Under the pieces are notes generated by a model that was not told the DNA's origin, made no database searches, and saw only the letters and a list, made by a program, of their open reading frames with translations. Of a DNA stretch of 64,000 nt, positions 26,662-35,650 are shown piece by piece. The stretch is from Sphingobacterium athyrii. Lineage in GTDB: Bacteria; Bacteroidota; Bacteroidia; Sphingobacteriales; Sphingobacteriaceae. The stretch lies in NCBI RefSeq assembly GCF_003071065.1, contig NZ_QCXX01000005.1, positions 248,001 through 312,000 of the forward strand, written 5' to 3'. Made by a program: the position numbers and the translations under genes. Each line of letters starts with the position of its first letter. Position 1 is the stretch's first letter.

Positions 26662-27810
26662 CTAAATTTTATTCAAAATAGCTACTGCTTCCAATAAAGT
26701 AACGTCCTGTTTGGCGAAACAAACGCGCAAAACTTGTTGATCTGTAGCCTGTTTATAGAATGCAGAGAGCGGGATTGTCGCTATTTTATGATGCGCTGTC
26801 AAATAACGGGCAAAATCAAATTCTTTCTCCTGGCTGATTGCACTATAATCCAGATTCAGAAAATAGGTACCTTCACAGGGCAGTACTTTAAAACGGGATT
26901 CCTTCAAACCATTTTTGAGCAAGTCTCTTTTTTTCTCAAAAAAACCAGCGAGACCTTCGACGTAGGCAATATCTTTTAAATATTCCGCAATCGCAATTTG
27001 CATTGGTGTATTGACGCTGAACACGTTAAACTGATGGATCTTTCGAAATTCTCGTGTCAGCATGGCCGGAGCTACACAGTACCCAATCTTCCAGCCTGTC
27101 GTATGCAACAGCTTTCCGAAAGAAGCAACAACAAAACTCCGTTCGCGCAAGGTCGGAATACTCAAAACTGATTGCGGCTCAACTCCATCAAAGACAAGAT
27201 GTTCATAGACTTCATCGCTGAGCAGCAGCGTGTCCGTACCTTGCAGAAGTTTGCCAAGTTTATTCAATTCTTCATTTCCGAGAACTTTCCCTGTAGGATT
27301 ATTCGGATTATTGATAATCACCAGTCGTGTTTTTTCGTTGATCAACGTAGCCACATAATCCCAGTCAATCTGAAAATCCGGTGCCAATAATCGAACCGGA
27401 ATAACCTTACCTCCAAACAATTCGATCGTTGGGGCATAACTATCGTATGCCGGCTCGAATATAATCACTTCATCTCCAGCCCCGACCACTGTTGCTATCG
27501 CTGTAAAGATGGCCTGGGTTCCCCCGGCTGTTATCGTGAGTTCCTCTGAAGGATCTATATCCACGTCATATACAGCCTTGTATTTATTTACGATCGTCTC
27601 TCGCAGACTTTGTGTGCCTATCATCGGCGCATACTGATTATGTCCTTTTTCCATCGCCGCAGCAACCAATTGGGTAAGCCTGGGATCCGTTTCAAAGTCC
27701 GGGAATCCCTGTGAAAGGTTGAGGGCCTGCTCCGCATTGGCAAGCGCGGTCATCTGGGTAAAGATCGATGTACCGACATGTGGAAGTTTAGCTATTAGGT
27801 TGAAGTTCAT
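26662..27810 (-). CDS. Class I PLP aminotransferase, methionine aminotransferase (YbdL)-like
   Basis: Cytosolic fold-type I aminotransferase of 382 residues. Marks: NLSQGFPDFETDPRL near 31-45, TITAGGTQAIFTAIATVV, FEPAYDSYAPTIELFGG, NNPNNPTGKV (168-176) and the PLP-binding Lys233 in ASFGKLLHTTGWKIGY. The block order matches E. coli YbdL and kynurenine aminotransferases, which accept methionine, aromatic amino acids or glutamine; methionine salvage is the likeliest role. It is divergent from the TlpA-like gene with a 72-bp shared promoter region holding a palindrome. Confidence 0.86.
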   Translation of the reverse strand: MNFNLIAKLPHVGTSIFTQMTALANAEQALNLSQGFPDFETDPRLTQLVAAAMEKGHNQYAPMIGTQSLRETIVNKYKAVYDVDIDPSEELTITAGGTQAIFTAIATVVGAGDEVIIFEPAYDSYAPTIELFGGKVIPVRLLAPDFQIDWDYVATLINEKTRLVIINNPNNPTGKVLGNEELNKLGKLLQGTDTLLLSDEVYEHLVFDGVEPQSVLSIPTLRERSFVVASFGKLLHTTGWKIGYCVAPAMLTREFRKIHQFNVFSVNTPMQIAIAEYLKDIAYVEGLAGFFEKKRDLLKNGLKESRFKVLPCEGTYFLNLDYSAISQEKEFDFARYLTAHHKIATIPLSAFYKQATDQQVLRVCFAKQDVTLLEAVAILNKI

Positions 27811-27831
27811 TTTTTGACATTTTATTAATCT

Positions 27832-27842
27832 ACTAAATTAGT
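27832..27842. promoter_or_regulatory. Palindrome between divergent aminotransferase and TlpA-like genes
   Basis: ACTAAATTAGT is a perfect 11-nt dyad (within CTACTAAATTAGTGG). It overlaps a minus-strand -7-like TAATTTAG for the aminotransferase and lies 9 nt before the plus-strand -7 box. Possible shared operator. Confidence 0.4.
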
Positions 27843-27851
27843 GGATTTTCT

Positions 27852-27859
27852 TATATTTG
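27852..27859 (+). promoter_or_regulatory. -7 box of the TlpA-like gene
   Basis: TATATTTG, 23 nt before the ATG at 27883. Confidence 0.55.
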
Positions 27860-27882
27860 TAAATATATAGAAGAATAGCAAC

Positions 27883-28563
27883 ATGATAAAATACATCACA
27901 CTACTTTTTTTGGTTCTTCCGCTCTTTGGTTCAGCTCAGAAAAAAGAATTGACCAAACAGGAATACATTGCCCGTGTTAAAGCAGCACCGGATTCTATTT
28001 CAACCTTAGTTGATTTGCGTCGTGTAGGCGGATACGACCCTGTTTATACAGAGCTGCAGGAGCTTTATAATACTTTGAGTGCCAATGTCAAAAACTCCAA
28101 CGAAGGAAAAGAATTTCAGGAATATTTAAATGCGCTGGAGACGGTTCAGATCGGAAAAGTCGCACCTGCTTTTACACAAAATGATACAACAGGCAACCCT
28201 GTACAGCTATCCGATTTTAAAGGCAAGTATGTACTGCTTGATTTTTGGGCTTCCTGGTGTCCAGACTGTCGCGTTGAAAGTCCTGATCTCGTAAAAACTT
28301 ACCAGCAGTTCAAAGGAGACAACTTTGAAATCCTGGGTATATCCTTTGACAAGGACCGCAACTCCTGGATCAAGGCCATTCACGCAGATAAATTACACTG
28401 GAGACATGTTTCTGACTTAAAACGCTGGCAAAATGATGTCGGCACATTATACGCAGTAAAGTCTATCCCTCAAAATGTACTGATTGACCCCAATGGAAAA
28501 ATCATTGCAAAGAACTTGCATGGCGATGCTTTACGTGAAAAGCTAAAAGAAGTATTGAAGTAG
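27883..28563 (+). CDS. TlpA-family thiol-disulfide oxidoreductase
   Basis: Exported thioredoxin-fold protein of 226 residues. Signal peptide 1-18 (ending FGSAQ), a helical spacer to about 85, then a TlpA/AhpC-TSA domain. The redox motif is Trp125-Cys126-Pro-Asp-Cys129, in LLDFWASWCPDCRVESP. The cis-proline region is VKSIPQNVLIDPNGKIIAKN. The domain is of the group used in Bacteroidota for periplasmic disulfide reduction or cytochrome maturation; no partner gene is adjacent. A terminator shared with radA follows. Confidence 0.9.
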   Translation: MIKYITLLFLVLPLFGSAQKKELTKQEYIARVKAAPDSISTLVDLRRVGGYDPVYTELQELYNTLSANVKNSNEGKEFQEYLNALETVQIGKVAPAFTQNDTTGNPVQLSDFKGKYVLLDFWASWCPDCRVESPDLVKTYQQFKGDNFEILGISFDKDRNSWIKAIHADKLHWRHVSDLKRWQNDVGTLYAVKSIPQNVLIDPNGKIIAKNLHGDALREKLKEVLK

Positions 28564-28642
28564 GTTTTCGATATACATGGTTACTATCACCTTCTAAGTG
28601 AGCATCAGAAATGAGGCTATAAGGGAATAAGAACCATATTAA

Positions 28643-28682
28643 AAAGAATAGGTGCCTGATTTTTGGGCACCTATTCTTTTTC
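28643..28682. terminator. Bidirectional terminator between the TlpA-like gene and radA
   Basis: A 13-bp perfect stem (AGAATAGGTGCC with GGCACCTATTCT extended by A-T pairs) with flanking A and T runs, between convergent genes. Confidence 0.88.
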
Positions 28683-28699
28683 TTCAAGGTTTTAGCAAA

Positions 28700-30085
28700 T
28701 CAACCAAATAAAGCGCTAAAAATATCCTCCAATTTAGCTACTGGCCTAATGGCAATATTATATTTTTTGGCATCCAGTCCTTTGGTATTAAACTTAGAAA
28801 TAAAGATTCCATCAAAACCCAGCTTCTCAGCTTCCTGGATACGTTGTTCAATCCGGTTGACGGCTCTGATTTCTCCCGACAAGCCCACCTCGCCGGCAAA
28901 AGTCAGGTTGCTCCGTATCGGAATATCTTGCTGAGATGAGATAATCGCAACGACAACTGCCAGATCAATAGCGGGATCTTCGACCCGCAGCCCGCCGGCA
29001 ATGTTCAAAAATACATCCTGTGCACTTAAACGAAAACCAAATCGCTTTTCTAATACGGCTAACAGCATGTTTAATCGCTTTGTATCGTAACCTGTAGATG
29101 AGCGTTGGGCTGTACCAAATGCCGAATTGCTCACCAAAGCCTGCACCTCGATCATCATAGGCCGCATCCCCTCCAGCATGGCTGCAATAGAAACCCCACT
29201 CACGGGCTCATCACGTTGTGAAATCATGATTTCGGACGGATTGGAAACCTCCCGCAATCCGGAACCCTGCATTTCATATATACCCAATTCCGAAGCGGAG
29301 CCAAACCTATTTTTGACAGCACGCAAAATACGATAGACATGATGACGATCGCCCTCAAATTGGAGTACGGTATCAACCATATGTTCCAATACTTTAGGTC
29401 CGGCTATGGAACCATCCTTGGTAATATGCCCTACAATAAATACGGGAGTACTGGTTTCTTTGGCGAACCGGAGTAATTCGGCGGTACATTCCCGTACCTG
29501 GGAAACCGAACCCGGTGCCGATTCAATCTGTGATGAATGCAGCGTTTGGATGGAATCGATGACGATAACATTGGGCTGTACGGTCTCAATCTGCTTGAAA
29601 ATATTTTGTGTGGATGTCTCCGTCAGAATATAACAATTGGCTTTAGAGGACTGTGACAACCTTTCTGCCCGCATCTTGATCTGTTGTTCGCTCTCCTCTC
29701 CGGAAATATAGAGCGTTTTGACCTGTGGAATGGACAAAGCCAGCTGCAGCATCAAGGTGGACTTTCCTATTCCGGGCTCACCACCGATCAACACCAGGGA
29801 GCCCGGAACTATGCCACCGCCTAATACACGGTTGAACTCCTGATCGGGGGTAAGAATACGGGATTCATCCTGATACACAATCTCATGGATGATTGCCGCC
29901 TTATTTGTCCTTTTTGTGTTTCCGGTTGTTGTTGTGCTTCGCCATTCAGGGACTTTTGAGCTACTTTTTTCAACTACTTCCTCAACAAAACTATTCCATT
30001 GTTTGCACGAAGGACACTGTCCCATCCATTTGGGAGCCTCATAACCACAGTTTTGACAGAAATATGCGGATTTTGTTTTTGCCAT
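28700..30085 (-). CDS. radA: DNA repair protein RadA
   Basis: DnaB-like/RecA-fold ATPase that helps branch migration and processing in homologous recombination. N-terminal four-Cys zinc finger (YFCQNCGYEAPKWMGQCPSC, 8-27). Walker A GGEPGIGKSTLML (about 92-104), the RadA-specific KNRFG motif in LRAVKNRFGSASELG, and a C-terminal Lon-protease-like domain (inactive in the family) with DLAVVVAIISSQQDIP. Length 461 is normal. On the minus strand TAATTTCG lies exactly 4 nt before the ATG, a one-mismatch -7 box suggesting a leaderless mRNA. Confidence 0.97.
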   Translation of the reverse strand: MAKTKSAYFCQNCGYEAPKWMGQCPSCKQWNSFVEEVVEKSSSKVPEWRSTTTTGNTKRTNKAAIIHEIVYQDESRILTPDQEFNRVLGGGIVPGSLVLIGGEPGIGKSTLMLQLALSIPQVKTLYISGEESEQQIKMRAERLSQSSKANCYILTETSTQNIFKQIETVQPNVIVIDSIQTLHSSQIESAPGSVSQVRECTAELLRFAKETSTPVFIVGHITKDGSIAGPKVLEHMVDTVLQFEGDRHHVYRILRAVKNRFGSASELGIYEMQGSGLREVSNPSEIMISQRDEPVSGVSIAAMLEGMRPMMIEVQALVSNSAFGTAQRSSTGYDTKRLNMLLAVLEKRFGFRLSAQDVFLNIAGGLRVEDPAIDLAVVVAIISSQQDIPIRSNLTFAGEVGLSGEIRAVNRIEQRIQEAEKLGFDGIFISKFNTKGLDAKKYNIAIRPVAKLEDIFSALFG

Positions 30086-30089
30086 TCTA

Positions 30090-30097
30090 CGAAATTA
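30090..30097 (-). promoter_or_regulatory. Possible -7 box of radA, 4 nt before ATG
   Basis: TAATTTCG on the minus strand differs from TAnnTTTG at one base. The 4-nt distance to ATG is the same as at xseA, purD and the gene at 56690. Confidence 0.35.
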
Positions 30098-30116
30098 CAA
30101 ATTTCCATCCATTACC

Positions 30117-31277
30117 CTATTCTTCATTTTCTTTTAAAATCCGTAAGAAATTCAGTCCCATAATCTTCGCAACATCTGCTTTGTTGTAACCTCTTTCCAA
30201 AAGTCCCTTTGTCAATAAAGGAAACTTAGAAACATCTTCTAAGCCCTGAGGTGACGATTCGATGCCGTCAAAATCCGACCCAACTGCAACATGATCAATA
30301 CCCACTTTCCTGACCAGATAATCAATATGATCCAATAATTTGGATAATGGTGCGTCGGCTCCGCGCTTGGCCTCCTTTGACAACTGATCATACATGCTCC
30401 AGGTACTCTGCGTTGTATCCGCATTCTTCCCAACCTGTTTTTTGTAGATCTTCTTTAACCTTGTTTCATAGGTCGGGTCTAAAAAACCAGAGTAAAAGTT
30501 CACACCGATCACACCGCCGTTTTTCTTCAACGCTTCCAATTGTTCATCTTTCAGGTTTCGGAAATGTGGACATAAACGATAGGCATTGCTATGCGACACC
30601 AATATTGGCTTATGGGAAACCGCAAGGACATCATAAAAAGTCTGTTCGCCACCGTGGGAGAGATCGACTAGCATGCCAAGTTCATTCATTTTTTTTATGA
30701 TTGCTTTCCCATGATTCGTTAATCCTTTTGCTTTCGAATCCATCTTACCGGACTCTATCGCAGCACAGCTTGCCCAGGGTAGATTATAGTTCCAGGTCAA
30801 GGTCAAATATTTCGCGCCACGTTCATGGAGTCTGACCAAATTATCAATACTCCCCTCAATCATATTACCGCCCTCCACACCGATAATTGCAGCAATTTTT
30901 CCAGTTTTTAGAATTGCGTCGATATCACCCACTGATTTAGCCAAGGCAATAGCTCCCGCATTACTCGCTACCATTTTCTCCAGCGCATCTATCTGAGCAT
31001 TGGCATGCTCAAATGCTCCCGTCTTCCATTTCGCATCATCGGACCAAACAGCAAATACTTGTACATCTACTCCACCTTCCTTTAGCCGTGGTAAATCCGT
31101 GGCACCGGAATTCAGACGCTGACCGATATCTTTTCCCGGAAAAATAGATTCATAGATCACATCATTATGCCCATCAACAACAACCATGTCTGCATGAATT
31201 TGCTTATAATCCTGACTATGGGCCAAGTGGTTTAAGGGCAAGATGCATAAGCCCATAAGCACTAATTTTTTTGTCAT
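30117..31277 (-). CDS. Membrane dipeptidase-type peptidase M19
   Basis: Exported zinc dipeptidase of the renal dipeptidase family, 386 residues. Signal peptide 1-21 (ending HLAHSQ). Metal ligands are visible in order: His-x-Asp in VVDGHNDVIYE (about 34-36), the bridging Glu in GVEGGNMIEG, His in LVDLSHGGEQ and in ILVSHSNAYRL, and Asp in GSDFDGI. The family splits dipeptides, including those with C-terminal D-amino acids. Its ATG overlaps the stop of the upstream serine-hydrolase gene by ATGA (31274-31277), so the two are translationally coupled. With that partner a role in cell-wall peptide recycling is plausible. Confidence 0.93.
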   Translation of the reverse strand: MTKKLVLMGLCILPLNHLAHSQDYKQIHADMVVVDGHNDVIYESIFPGKDIGQRLNSGATDLPRLKEGGVDVQVFAVWSDDAKWKTGAFEHANAQIDALEKMVASNAGAIALAKSVGDIDAILKTGKIAAIIGVEGGNMIEGSIDNLVRLHERGAKYLTLTWNYNLPWASCAAIESGKMDSKAKGLTNHGKAIIKKMNELGMLVDLSHGGEQTFYDVLAVSHKPILVSHSNAYRLCPHFRNLKDEQLEALKKNGGVIGVNFYSGFLDPTYETRLKKIYKKQVGKNADTTQSTWSMYDQLSKEAKRGADAPLSKLLDHIDYLVRKVGIDHVAVGSDFDGIESSPQGLEDVSKFPLLTKGLLERGYNKADVAKIMGLNFLRILKENEE

Positions 31278-32998
31278 TTTTTCACCTCATTGATTGTTTC
31301 GTAAATCGCATCCTGAATCCGGCTGCGGATATTGAGATCCAACAATTTGGTACTGACCTGCGGGTGTACCCGATTGGATAGAAAGATATAGACCAGCTGG
31401 TTTTGCGGATCTATCCAGATACAGGTACCTGTGTACCCCGTGTGTCCGAAGACAGTGCTATTGGCTAATTTAGATGGATATTCATTTTTCGGATTTGGAT
31501 CCCAGCGGTCGAACCCCAGTCCCCTCCGACTTGAGGAGGACTGCTTACTGGTAAACTGATCTATCGTTTCAGTCTTAAAATAACGTTCTCCGCCATATTC
31601 ACCCCGATTCAGCAACAGCTGTCCATATATCGCCAGATCATTGGCGGTGGCAAATAACCCCGCATGCCCAGCGACTCCCTCCGCCATAGCTGCTCCTTGA
31701 TCGTGCACATACCCTTCCAATAATGTCCTGCGAAATGAAGTATCCTGCTCCGTAGGTACAATCTGCTCTCTTGAAAATCGTTCCCTGGGAAGATACCCCG
31801 CGTGTGTCATTCCTAATGGTCGATAGAAATTTTCCTGAACATAATCCTGCAAGGGTACTGCCGTCTGATGTTCGGCAACTTCCTTCATCACATACATGCT
31901 TATGTCGCTATACACATAGTTTCCTGTTGGCTTAACTGGAGACTTTAACATTTCGGGCCACATCACATCCCGATAGTAATGGTTGAGAATATAACTATTG
32001 TCAGCCATCTTAACCTGATGCTGTTGATCTGGACTGGCAACAACATCCCCAGCTTTCAAATATTTATAAAATGGGATAAATGGCGTAAAACCAGCTTCAT
32101 GCAGCATTACGGAGCGCAATTTGATATCTTTTTTATTCGTATACTTCGCTTGCCACAGATAGTGCCCCATGGTACTGTCCAGATTAATGATATTACGTTC
32201 AGTCAGACGCATAATAACAGGAGTAGTACCCGCGATTTTACTGACTGAGGCCAGATCAAAAATATCACTTGTTTTTGTTGGAATAGCCTTCAAATAGGTA
32301 TGATAACCGTAAGATTTTTCCAATAACACCTGCCCGTCTTTGATAACCATCACGACCGCGCCCGGAGTTGCCTGCTTCTCAATTGCTTCTTGTGCAATGG
32401 CATCAATTTTTTTGGTCAATTTACCCAAGTTCAGACTTGAGTTTTCACCAAAACTGTATTGAAGTCGCGTTTGAGCCGTCTTGGCGTTTCCTTCAGTAAT
32501 GGCCGCTCCACCAAAAATTGACATCGCGGCATTGCGTTGACCGACAGCAGTAAAAGGTGCCAGTAGTTCAATCAAATCGGATTGTGGATGCTCAGACACA
32601 GCCTTTTTGCTGCGCTCATGCTCAAAGAAATGGCAGAGCACAACCTTTTTATTGTTCAGGACTGCCTGCTTAAGCTGCGCCAAACAATCTGCATCCAAAT
32701 CATCTTCCTTGCCAGCTACAATAATCGTATTATAATACTTGATATCTTCGTCAAATTTACTGAAATCAAAAAGAGCTGTATTCGCATAACGCGTCAGCTG
32801 ATTTATAAACGCAGCATATTTGTCTACATTTGGAACGACGACGGCAATACGCCGTTGATCCAACCCTGTGAGTGGCAGCAGCTGATCTACATTATTAAAA
32901 AGTATGGTTTCGTTCTTTATAGTCGACTTATATTGAGCGAACAGGGGGGCAATACAGAATAAACCTGCAAATAATACCCCGAAAAATCGTTTTTTCAT
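31274..32998 (-). CDS. Serine hydrolase (beta-lactamase fold) with vestigial GH3 C-terminal domain
   Basis: Exported protein of 574 residues. Signal peptide 1-21. Residues about 25-185 resemble the C-terminal alpha/beta domain of GH3 enzymes (NETILFNNVDQLLPLTGLDQ then RRIAVVVPN), as in the roughly 1000-residue NagZ-beta-lactamase fusions of Bacteroidota, but the catalytic GH3 barrel is absent. From about 195 a class-C beta-lactamase/penicillin-binding domain follows: Ser251-x-x-Lys254 (SVSK), YSD in NYVYSDISMYVM and HTG in FGHTGYTGT. Esterase, D-peptidase or amidase activity on cell-wall fragments is likely. Overlaps the M19 dipeptidase gene by 4 nt. Confidence 0.87.
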   Translation of the reverse strand: MKKRFFGVLFAGLFCIAPLFAQYKSTIKNETILFNNVDQLLPLTGLDQRRIAVVVPNVDKYAAFINQLTRYANTALFDFSKFDEDIKYYNTIIVAGKEDDLDADCLAQLKQAVLNNKKVVLCHFFEHERSKKAVSEHPQSDLIELLAPFTAVGQRNAAMSIFGGAAITEGNAKTAQTRLQYSFGENSSLNLGKLTKKIDAIAQEAIEKQATPGAVVMVIKDGQVLLEKSYGYHTYLKAIPTKTSDIFDLASVSKIAGTTPVIMRLTERNIINLDSTMGHYLWQAKYTNKKDIKLRSVMLHEAGFTPFIPFYKYLKAGDVVASPDQQHQVKMADNSYILNHYYRDVMWPEMLKSPVKPTGNYVYSDISMYVMKEVAEHQTAVPLQDYVQENFYRPLGMTHAGYLPRERFSREQIVPTEQDTSFRRTLLEGYVHDQGAAMAEGVAGHAGLFATANDLAIYGQLLLNRGEYGGERYFKTETIDQFTSKQSSSSRRGLGFDRWDPNPKNEYPSKLANSTVFGHTGYTGTCIWIDPQNQLVYIFLSNRVHPQVSTKLLDLNIRSRIQDAIYETINEVKK

Positions 32999-33158
32999 TC
33001 TGTTTTTATCGTTTTTTAGGTTCTATCAAATAAAAATACGAATAAAATAAAAAAGCCAAGTTCATTCCTGTAAAAAAATCAATTTTGTTACGCTTGTTTT
33101 CTAAATCCCCCGGTTAGGGATTTTCGGGATGAGCAAGCATAAATCTTTTTTTTTTCTG

Positions 33159-33166
33159 TAAATTTG
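33159..33166 (+). promoter_or_regulatory. -7 box of xseA, 4 nt before ATG
   Basis: TAAATTTG followed by GTTA and the ATG at 33171. The start point predicted from this box falls at or next to the ATG, so the mRNA is probably leaderless. Confidence 0.6.
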
Positions 33167-33170
33167 GTTA

Positions 33171-34454
33171 ATGCCGGAATTGATTCAAGATAAAACAATA
33201 TTCTCCCTGTTAGAGGTGAGCAAAAGTATCCAAAAAACGCTTGCTGAGCGTTACAAGAGCTTATATTGGATCAAGGCGGAGATGAATAAACTCAACCACT
33301 ATACACATTCAGGACATTGTTACCCCGAACTCGTTGAAAAACAGGATGGCAAAATCGTTGCAGAGATCAGATCAACTCTGTGGAAAGCAGATTTCACCCG
33401 AATCAACAACAATTTTCTGAAAATTGCCCAAGAACCCTTAAGGGAAGGCATTACGATGTTATTTCAGGCGAGCATTTCCTATGATCCGATGTATGGTTTA
33501 AGCTTAAGGATTGTTGATATTGATCCGACTTTTACCTTAGGGGAGCTGGAGAAAGAAAAACTGGACAGCATTAGAAAGCTCAAAGAAGAGGGCATTTACG
33601 AGGCCAATAAATCTATTCCGTTCCCAATGCTTCCAAAAAGGCTAGCAATTATTTCGGTGGAGACGAGCAAAGGTCTTTCAGATTTTTACAAAATTATAAA
33701 TCAAAACCCATGGGGCTACAAGTTGGAATGCACACTATTTCCAGCGCTCTTACAGGGTGATAAATCCATTCCCTCCATTATCAATCAACTCGCGGTGATC
33801 GCCGATAAAATAGCTGAATTTGACGTGGTCGCCATTATTCGTGGTGGTGGCGGTGAAGTTGGTCTATCAAGCTACAATAATTATTTGCTGGCAAAGGCAA
33901 TAGCGATCTTTCCCATTCCTGTATTGACCGGCATTGGCCATTCTACCAACTATACTGTGAGTGAGATGGTCGCCTATAAAAATGCGATCACACCGAGTGA
34001 GCTGGCTGATTTCCTTATTCAAAAATTCCATAATTTTTCTGTCCCAATCGAAAAGGCGGCAGAAGGGATCCAACAGCTGATCTTTACACGGTTTAAGGAG
34101 GAGAGAAACTTCCTGTCTCAAATGGCAACGCATATCCAATGGGTCGGAAAACGAGAACTTCAGACTGCGCGCACCAATATTCAGCATATGCAGCACGAGC
34201 TGGGTGCGTTGATCAAACTACGCTTTTATGAACATAAAACAGCGTTGGCGCACACCGAACGGATTATCCAGCTTTCTGATCCGCGGCGACTGCTCAAACG
34301 GGGATTTTCCATCACAAAAGTCAATGGCAAATTACTTCAATCTCTTGATCAGCTATCTCCTGGCGACCTGATCCAAACGATGGTGGTAGATGGCGAAATT
34401 ATAAGTACCGTAACGGATAAGAAAGCGCTTAGCGACAGTTCCGAAAACAGCTAA
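33171..34454 (+). CDS. xseA: Exodeoxyribonuclease VII large subunit
   Basis: Catalytic subunit of exonuclease VII, which degrades single-stranded DNA to oligonucleotides. N-terminal OB-fold (about 10-110, with LYWIKAEMNKLNHYTHSGHC), then the Exonuc_VII_L domain with the family core KRLAIISVETSKGLSDFYKI, AEFDVVAIIRGGGGEVGLSS and PVLTGIGHSTNYTVSEMVAY. The C-terminal half is helical and should form the coiled coil that binds XseB copies. The last part KRGFSITKVNGKLL is typical. 427 residues. xseB follows after 43 nt. The promoter abuts the ATG. Confidence 0.96.
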   Translation: MPELIQDKTIFSLLEVSKSIQKTLAERYKSLYWIKAEMNKLNHYTHSGHCYPELVEKQDGKIVAEIRSTLWKADFTRINNNFLKIAQEPLREGITMLFQASISYDPMYGLSLRIVDIDPTFTLGELEKEKLDSIRKLKEEGIYEANKSIPFPMLPKRLAIISVETSKGLSDFYKIINQNPWGYKLECTLFPALLQGDKSIPSIINQLAVIADKIAEFDVVAIIRGGGGEVGLSSYNNYLLAKAIAIFPIPVLTGIGHSTNYTVSEMVAYKNAITPSELADFLIQKFHNFSVPIEKAAEGIQQLIFTRFKEERNFLSQMATHIQWVGKRELQTARTNIQHMQHELGALIKLRFYEHKTALAHTERIIQLSDPRRLLKRGFSITKVNGKLLQSLDQLSPGDLIQTMVVDGEIISTVTDKKALSDSSENS

Positions 34455-34497
34455 CCGGAACTATATTAAACTGAAAAATTTAAAGAGATAGTATACA

Positions 34498-34725
34498 ATG
34501 GAACAAAAATATACGTATACCGATGCCTTCAATGAATTACAAACGATTGTAAAAGAAATTGAAAACGGCACAACAAATATTGATGAGCTTGCTGAGAAAA
34601 TCAAACGCGCATCCGAGCTTATTGAAGTATGTCGGGCAAAATTGACCGCAACCGAAGACGAAGTGAATCAGTTGTTGCAAAAGATAGCTCCGGCACAGGA
34701 TGCAGATCCTGATTACCCCTCCTAA
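34498..34725 (+). CDS. xseB: Exodeoxyribonuclease VII small subunit
   Basis: Small helical subunit of exonuclease VII; several copies wrap the XseA coiled coil. 75 residues with the family pattern YTDAFNELQTIVKEIENG near the N-terminus, IDELAEKIKRASELIEVCRA in the middle, KLTATEDEVNQLL after it. It lies 43 nt after xseA. Confidence 0.95.
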   Translation: MEQKYTYTDAFNELQTIVKEIENGTTNIDELAEKIKRASELIEVCRAKLTATEDEVNQLLQKIAPAQDADPDYPS

Positions 34726-34836
34726 TATTGATAAGCAACTACTTGTTTATCTCTTCGCAAAACCTCCATGAATTCTCGGTGTTGTCTTGTGTTTCCAGTC
34801 AAGCGCCAGCTAAATCATAATAAGATATGAGCTGTA

Positions 34837-35550
34837 TTAAAACATGGGAACTTCAATCAGTAGCAATTTTGCATTGTAATCTGCCGTGATCTCCATTTTT
34901 TTCGAATCGTAGATGCCGATAGCATCTCTTCGGGATAATGTTTCGCTGGCCACCTTTACCTTTCCTTCAAGCACAAAAAGGTACATACCATTTCTTTCAG
35001 AATGAACAGTATACGAAACTGTATTCCCTTCATCCAGATCCGCAAGACTGAAATACGCATCCTGATGAATATGAACGGTGTCCGGATCAGAACTATCAGG
35101 AGATACAATGGTCGCAAACCTATTATGGCGATCTAAATGCAGGTAAGATTTTTGATCATAACCGGGTGTTAGATTCATTTCATTGGGTATAACCCATATT
35201 TGCAGAAATTTGACAAGATCTTTCTGATCACCATTAAACTCTGAGTGCTTCACCCCTTTACCCGCGGACATAATTTGGACTTCTCCTGTTTCAATATTAC
35301 GGACATTGCCCATACTGTCCTGATGGGAAAGCATTCCCTCCAAAGGTATGCTCACGATTTCCATATTGTCATGGCCATGACGACCAAAACCCTGACCGCC
35401 CTCCACCTGATCATCGTTTAATACACGTAATGCTCCAAAGTTTATTTTTTCAGGATCAAAATATTGCCCAAAGCTAAATGAATGGGCACTTTTCAACCAA
35501 CCAAAATCAACATGGCCGCGATCGTTTTCTCGGTGTATGATCTTTTGCAT
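34837..35550 (-). CDS. Pirin family protein (YhhW-like quercetinase group)
   Basis: Two-domain cupin protein of 237 residues. The N-terminal cupin has the pirin block FGRHGHDNMEIVSIPLEGML (His59 and His61 as metal ligands, Glu nearby) and GKGVKHSEFNGD with another His. The opening ENDRGHVDFGWLKSAHSFSF is diagnostic. Family members such as E. coli YhhW have quercetin dioxygenase activity; the physiological role here is unknown. Single-gene unit; the next gene upstream on the same strand ends 100 bp away. Confidence 0.92.
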   Translation of the reverse strand: MQKIIHRENDRGHVDFGWLKSAHSFSFGQYFDPEKINFGALRVLNDDQVEGGQGFGRHGHDNMEIVSIPLEGMLSHQDSMGNVRNIETGEVQIMSAGKGVKHSEFNGDQKDLVKFLQIWVIPNEMNLTPGYDQKSYLHLDRHNRFATIVSPDSSDPDTVHIHQDAYFSLADLDEGNTVSYTVHSERNGMYLFVLEGKVKVASETLSRRDAIGIYDSKKMEITADYNAKLLLIEVPMF

Positions 35551-35650
35551 CTGTTTCTCCCTGTTACATAAATAACTACTAATCAGAGGACAAAACTCAT
35601 ACCAACAAGCTTTTTAGTAAAAAATCTGCCAATTTGACAAAAAAACACCC

